NCBI GenBank assembly: GCA_947466005.1 | Contig: CANIBV010000059.1 | Span: 1 to 9,732, forward strand | Direction: 5' to 3' | DNA: 9,732 bases | From: Spartobacteria bacterium | GTDB taxonomy: Bacteria; Verrucomicrobiota; Verrucomicrobiia; Chthoniobacterales; UBA6821 | Part shown: one piece after another, positions 6,198-9,732 of the stretch | Layout: each line of letters begins with the position of its first letter | Position numbering within the stretch: position 1 is the stretch's first letter | The notes under the pieces: generated by a model | Seen by the model: only the letters and a program-made list of their open reading frames with translations | Told to the model about the DNA's origin: nothing | Database searches by the model: none | Made by a program: the position numbers and the translations under genes

Positions 6198-7091
6198 ATG
6201 GCACCGATGAACGACACCCACGAGATCCTTCGCAAGATACGCCGCCTGGAGCTGCGTACGCGACGCCTTGTGGCGTCCTCCTTTGCCGGGCAGTACCAGA
6301 GTGTCTTCAAGGGGAGGGGGATGAACTTCGAGGAGGTCCGCCCCTATTCTCCAGGGGATGAGATCCGGGCAATCGACTGGAATGTGACCGCCCGCACCGG
6401 TGAGCCGTACATCAAGAAGTTCACGGAGGAGCGGGAGATGACGGTCATTATCATGCTGGATGTGAGTGCCTCCGGGAACTTCGGCAGCGTCGAGCAGAGC
6501 AAGAGGGAACTGGCTGCCGAGGTCTCCGCGATCCTGGCCTTCAGCGCCATTCACAACAACGACAAGGTCGGCCTGATTCTCTTCAGTGACCTGGTGGAGC
6601 TTTTCATCCCGCCGAAGAAAGGACGCCTCCATATCCTGCGCCTGATCCGGGAGATGATTTACTTTTCCCCCAAGGGACGCGGCACGGATCTGGCGGGTGC
6701 GCTCGAGTACATGAACAAGGTGGTGACACGCCGCGCGGTGGTCTTCCTTATTTCCGATTTCCTGACGGGTGATTTCACCCGCCCCCTGACCGTCTCCGCC
6801 AAGCGCCACGACATGGTGGCCCTGCCCATCGTCGATCCGGCGGAGGAGGCGCTCCCCGATGTCGGTGTGATCCTGCTGGAGGATCCCGAGACGGGAGAGC
6901 AGATCGAGGTGAACACCTCGAGCCGCCCCCTTTCCCGCGACTATGCCGAGCTGGCCACCCTCCGAAGCAAAGAACTCGGCACGCTCTTCGGTGCGCGCGG
7001 CGTCGATGTGGTGCCTCTTCGCACGGACAGCGATTATCTGCCGGTTCTGCGTAACTTCTTCGACCGTCGCGGGAGGAGGATGGCCGCATGA
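6198..7091 (+). CDS. DUF58 / von Willebrand A-like protein of the Bat operon
   Basis: This 297-residue protein belongs to the DUF58 family, whose members have a vWA-like fold. It shows the hallmark FKGRGMNFEEVRPYSPGDE (37-55) followed by IRAIDWNVTART (56-67). The predicted MIDAS residues are all present: DVSAS (88-92), T163 in RGTDL and D187 in LISDF. No signal peptide or membrane helix is visible, so it probably works in the cytoplasm with the MoxR ATPase encoded 47 bases upstream; MoxR-DUF58 pairs are common in bacteria. Two start codons are possible, ATG 6198 and ATG 6207 (MNDTHE); neither has a clear Shine-Dalgarno sequence. The stop overlaps the next ATG by four bases (ATGA at 7088-7091), indicating coupled translation. 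The molecular function of the family is unsettled. Confidence 0.93.
   Translation: MAPMNDTHEILRKIRRLELRTRRLVASSFAGQYQSVFKGRGMNFEEVRPYSPGDEIRAIDWNVTARTGEPYIKKFTEEREMTVIIMLDVSASGNFGSVEQSKRELAAEVSAILAFSAIHNNDKVGLILFSDLVELFIPPKKGRLHILRLIREMIYFSPKGRGTDLAGALEYMNKVVTRRAVVFLISDFLTGDFTRPLTVSAKRHDMVALPIVDPAEEALPDVGVILLEDPETGEQIEVNTSSRPLSRDYAELATLRSKELGTLFGARGVDVVPLRTDSDYLPVLRNFFDRRGRRMAA
7071..7079 (+). promoter_or_regulatory. Ribosome-binding site for the gene at 7088
   Basis: GGGAGGAGG lies inside the last codons of the DUF58 gene, eight bases ahead of the ATG at 7088. It supports that start and translational coupling across the ATGA overlap. A nearer ATG at 7080 is in the DUF58 frame (its final Met), so it does not compete. 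Confidence 0.7.
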
Positions 7092-7714
7092 CCAACACCA
7101 GTCAGTCGCCCGGAATCAGCTTCGGCCCCGGTGCGGGAGGAACAGGGGGCGCCATCGGAGCGCCCACTCCCGCCCCGATCCATGACATCGTCGGTCCCCT
7201 CCCGTTTTTCTCGGGGCCGCTCGGGATCATCGTGTTGGTCTTTCTGCTGGTGGCCGTCGCGGGCGGGTTGCTCTGGTGGTTCCTGGGTCGCAAGAAGGCC
7301 AAGGTGATCACCCCTCGCGAGGCTGCGCTGAATGCCCTCGCCCTGCTGCGAGGCTCCGTCTCGGAAGGGAACGACCATGATTTTGGCGTTGGTGTCTCCG
7401 ATGTCATCCGCCGCTTTCTTGGGGAGGCGCTGGGGCTTGCGGCGCCGCGCCAGACGACCGAGGAGTTTCTAGGTTCCTTGCGAGGTTCCCTGAGGTTTGT
7501 CCCTGTCGAGCAGGAGGCGCTGGGAGAGTTCCTTCACCGTTCCGACTACCTGAAATTTGCCCAAGGGGCTGCGACCTCGGAGCAGCGGATCGCGCTGATC
7601 GAAGCCGCGGAATCCTTCGTGAGGAGCGGTGAGCGTCCGCCAGAACATTCTCCAGTTGAAGCCGAGCCCAAACTCCCGGTGGCACCCGCGATTTCCGGAA
7701 AGGAGGTCGCATGA
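7088..7714 (+). CDS. Single-helix membrane protein of the Bat operon, DUF4381-like
   Basis: This 208-residue protein has a Gly/Pro-rich N-terminal segment (about 9-43), one strong membrane helix (about 44-66), a basic GRKKAK stretch (67-72) just after it, and a helical soluble domain (about 75-180) ending in a Pro/Glu-rich tail. The basic residues after the helix suggest that the C-terminal domain is cytoplasmic. The segment PIHDIVGPLPFF (30-41) ahead of the helix, and the position between a DUF58 gene and batA, resemble the DUF4381 proteins of Bat-type operons; this is recognition by pattern and context, and the match is weak in detail. It overlaps both neighbours by ATGA and has a good ribosome-binding sequence, so it is very likely a real gene made along with them. 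It may anchor or assemble the vWA proteins; no enzymatic motif is visible. Confidence 0.88.
   Translation: MTNTSQSPGISFGPGAGGTGGAIGAPTPAPIHDIVGPLPFFSGPLGIIVLVFLLVAVAGGLLWWFLGRKKAKVITPREAALNALALLRGSVSEGNDHDFGVGVSDVIRRFLGEALGLAAPRQTTEEFLGSLRGSLRFVPVEQEALGEFLHRSDYLKFAQGAATSEQRIALIEAAESFVRSGERPPEHSPVEAEPKLPVAPAISGKEVA
7701..7707 (+). promoter_or_regulatory. Ribosome-binding site for batA
   Basis: AGGAGGT lies three bases ahead of ATG 7711, inside the last codons of the preceding gene. It is a near-ideal Shine-Dalgarno match, though rather close, and it fixes the batA start at the ATGA overlap. Confidence 0.75.
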
Positions 7715-8745
7715 GCTCTCTCCCGCTTGTGATTGGCGCCGGAACGAGTTTCTCGTTTTCGCACCCCTGGGTGCTCCTTTTCCTTCTGGTGCTACCACTG
7801 CTCGCCCTGCTGAGGGGAAAGATTGGAGGAACGCCGGGCATCCTCTTCTCCTCCACGAAGTTGGTCGTGGCGGTGGGAAAGAGGCGCCGTGCCCATGCCG
7901 GGGCTCTCCTTGCCTCGCTGGTCTACGCGGCGATGGCCTGCCTGATAGTTGCTCTTGCAAGGCCCCAACTTGGAAGGACATTCGAGCAGGTGCAGGCCAG
8001 CGGCGTGGACATCATGCTGGCGCTCGATGTTTCCGGATCGATGGCGGCGGAGGACTACACCATCGGCTCATCCCGAGCGAACCGTATCGATGTGGTGAAG
8101 AGGGTTACCCAGGAGTTCATCGAGGCGCGGCCCAATGATCGGATCGGCATCATTGCCTTTGCCGGGCGGCCTTATCTGGTCAGTCCGCTGACGCTCGATC
8201 ACGACTGGCTGATCCGAAACCTCGACCGTGTGCAGATCGGTCTCGTGGAAGATGGCACGGCGATTGGTTCGGCGCTGGCCTCCGCCGTGGCGCGTCTCAA
8301 GGACCGCGATTCCAAGACCAAGATCATCGTTCTTCTGACCGACGGAGCCAATAACGCTGGCAAGGTGCTGCCCCTCACGGCTGCGGAGGCTGGCAAAGCG
8401 CTCGGGATCAAGATCTACACGATCGGCGCCGGCAGCCATGGCCCGGTGCCCGTTCCGATGAAGGATCCCTTTGGTCGCACGGTGTACCAGAAGGTGGTCT
8501 TCGACTTTGACGAGAAGCTTCTCGGCCAGATTGCCCAGTTGGCAGACGGCAAGTATTTCCGTGCTGCCGACACGCGCTCCATGGCCGACACATTCAAGGA
8601 AATCGACCGTCTGGAGAAAACCAAGATCGAGGTCGAGAAAACAGCCAACTACCACGACTATTTCCCCTGGTTCTTGGGCGCCGCCCTCCTTCTGATAGCG
8701 GCCGAAGCCCTGCTCTCGCAAACACTCTGGCGTAGCCTTCCCTGA
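7711..8745 (+). CDS. batA: BatA-type membrane protein with von Willebrand A domain
   Basis: This 344-residue protein has a membrane helix at about 19-35 after the SHPW motif, a second hydrophobic segment at about 64-83, a vWA domain from about 98 to 290 and a closing membrane helix at about 319-337. The MIDAS metal site looks complete: DVSGS (106-110), T183 in DGTAIG and D211 in LLTDGANN. This layout matches BatA of the Bacteroides aerotolerance (Bat) operon, a membrane-bound vWA protein whose exact role is unknown but which has been linked to stress or envelope functions. It starts inside an ATGA overlap with the upstream membrane-protein gene and is followed ten bases after its stop by batB. 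Cytoplasmic MoxR and the DUF58 protein are its probable partners. The segment from about 240 to 265, PVPMKDPFGRTVYQKVVFDFD, reads like the usual family stretch just before the last vWA helices. Confidence 0.94.
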   Translation: MSSLPLVIGAGTSFSFSHPWVLLFLLVLPLLALLRGKIGGTPGILFSSTKLVVAVGKRRRAHAGALLASLVYAAMACLIVALARPQLGRTFEQVQASGVDIMLALDVSGSMAAEDYTIGSSRANRIDVVKRVTQEFIEARPNDRIGIIAFAGRPYLVSPLTLDHDWLIRNLDRVQIGLVEDGTAIGSALASAVARLKDRDSKTKIIVLLTDGANNAGKVLPLTAAEAGKALGIKIYTIGAGSHGPVPVPMKDPFGRTVYQKVVFDFDEKLLGQIAQLADGKYFRAADTRSMADTFKEIDRLEKTKIEVEKTANYHDYFPWFLGAALLLIAAEALLSQTLWRSLP

Positions 8746-8755
8746 TCTGCCCCCA

Positions 8756-9732
8756 ATGCACCCGTTCCTCCTGATTGCCCTCACTGACGGCCTGACGTTC
8801 GGTTCCCCCGCGTGGATCTGGGCGCTTCTGCTGCTGGGGCCCCTCGGGTGGTTTTTCATTGAGGCGAACCGAAAGCGCGGCGTGCTTCTTTCCAAGATTC
8901 TCGCCCCGCGGCTTCAGTCGCAACTTGCCGGCCGGGTGAGCCCGCTGAAACGAAACCTTCGGATGGTCTCCTTGTTGGCAGCCATTGCCTGCGTGATCCT
9001 GGGGCTGGCAAAGCCGCGCCTCGGCTACCGTGAGCTGGAAATCAAGTCGAAGGGGCGCGATGTCATCATCGCGATCGACACCTCTCGCAGCATGCTCTCG
9101 ACCGACACGGTTCCGACGCGCCTGGGTCGCGCCAAGCTGATTGCCCAGGATCTCCTCACTCTGCTCAAGGGGGACCGTGTGGGTCTGATCGCCTTTGCAG
9201 GAAATGCTTTCCTTCAAGCACCGCTGACCCTCGACAAGGGGGCGGTTCTGACCTCCCTCGAGGATCTCGATACCAATACGATCCCCAAAGGGGGCACCGA
9301 CATCGCCTCAGCCATCCGTATGGCGATGGAGGCCTTCGGCAAGGGGGAGGGAAGCAGTAGGGCTCTTGTCCTCATGACCGATGGAGAGGAGTTGGAAGCC
9401 AGTGCTGTTGCTGCGGCCAAGGAAGCCTCCGCCGCAGGAGTCAGGATCTTCACCATCGGCTTCGGATCTCCCGCCGGCTCGCTTATCCCCATCACCTCCG
9501 ATTCGGGGCAACATGATTTCGTCCGGGATGATGGGGGTAGACCTGTGACCTCAAAGATGGATGCCTCGCGGTTGACTGAGGTGGCGAAAGAGACTGGGGG
9601 ATTTTACCAACCCTACGGCCAAGACGCGGCCAAGATCATCTACGAGAAGGGGATTGTGCCGATCGAGGAGCAGGAGAGAGGCATGCTCAGTTCCCGCAAG
9701 CCGATCGAGCGCTATGCGTGGCCGGCTGGAGC
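8756..9732 (+). CDS. batB: BatB-type von Willebrand A membrane protein, 3' end missing
   Basis: From ATG 8756 the frame stays open to the edge of the window, giving 325 complete codons and no stop. The product begins MHPFLLIALTDG, has membrane helices at about 17-34 and about 69-84, and a vWA domain from about 100 to 290. The MIDAS residues are intact: DTSRS (108-112), T181 in KGGTDIA and D209 in LMTDGEE. IAFAGNAFLQAPLTLD (145-160) is typical of BatB. It resembles the upstream batA product throughout, so the two probably arose by duplication. What is missing is likely the final membrane helix; the visible part ends ERYAWPAG, where that helix would start. It lies ten bases after batA, without a clear Shine-Dalgarno sequence, and is presumably in the same transcript. 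Confidence 0.93.
   Translation, partial: MHPFLLIALTDGLTFGSPAWIWALLLLGPLGWFFIEANRKRGVLLSKILAPRLQSQLAGRVSPLKRNLRMVSLLAAIACVILGLAKPRLGYRELEIKSKGRDVIIAIDTSRSMLSTDTVPTRLGRAKLIAQDLLTLLKGDRVGLIAFAGNAFLQAPLTLDKGAVLTSLEDLDTNTIPKGGTDIASAIRMAMEAFGKGEGSSRALVLMTDGEELEASAVAAAKEASAAGVRIFTIGFGSPAGSLIPITSDSGQHDFVRDDGGRPVTSKMDASRLTEVAKETGGFYQPYGQDAAKIIYEKGIVPIEEQERGMLSSRKPIERYAWPAG

Noticed and set aside
6183..6809. 208-codon minus-strand ORF over the DUF58 gene
   Set aside because: It is antisense to a conserved gene and shows no membrane or domain pattern.
8068..8895. 275-codon minus-strand ORF over batA and batB
   Set aside because: It runs opposite to the vWA domain of batA and has low-complexity, Arg/Pro-rich composition with no recognisable motif.
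8594..9217. 207-codon minus-strand ORF over batB
   Set aside because: It is a shadow of batB, whose MIDAS motifs are in the plus-strand frame beginning at 8756.
1..9732. Mobile elements, CRISPR arrays, tRNA or rRNA genes
   Set aside because: I saw no transposase motif, regularly spaced repeats, cloverleaf or rRNA-like stretch; the window is almost fully covered by housekeeping and envelope genes.

Overview
The window is a GC-rich bacterial chromosome segment carrying eight clear protein genes plus the probable first codons of a ninth at the left edge. I see no tRNA, rRNA, CRISPR array or insertion sequence. Lipid A/heptose enzymes point to a Gram-negative (diderm) cell. The aerotolerance-type (Bat) gene order together with a fused acyltransferase-heptosyltransferase suggests the Planctomycetes-Verrucomicrobia-Chlamydiae group, most likely Verrucomicrobia. 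That placement is an inference from gene content and protein style; no marker gene is present to prove it.

Left half, minus strand (read right to left): a 647-residue protein (3832-1889) with an LpxL/HtrB-type acyltransferase in its N-terminal half and an ADP-heptose:LPS heptosyltransferase (WaaF type) in its C-terminal half; then, after a 134-base gap, a soluble ABC-F ATPase (1754-147); then a short region with a possible 21-codon ORF and the likely start of a small membrane protein leaving the window at base 1. A perfect 29-base palindrome lies inside the last codons of the fusion gene.

Right half, plus strand: purK (3831-5039), whose ATG overlaps the ATG of the divergent fusion gene inside a single CATG; a 121-base spacer; then a tightly packed Bat-type operon: moxR AAA+ ATPase (5161-6150), DUF58 protein (6198-7091), a one-helix membrane protein resembling the DUF4381 family (7088-7714), batA (7711-8745) and batB (8756 to the right edge, truncated). 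The DUF58/membrane-protein and membrane-protein/batA junctions are 4-base ATGA overlaps. The MoxR ATPase probably acts as a chaperone on the three von Willebrand factor A-like proteins, all of which keep complete metal-ion-dependent adhesion site (MIDAS) residues. TPR (BatC) and BatD genes would be expected just beyond the right edge.

The strongest candidates for a second look are the lipid A acyltransferase-heptosyltransferase fusion, the zero-length divergent junction between it and purK, and the palindrome at the 3' end of the fusion gene. The Bat operon itself is a known kind of system with unresolved function.
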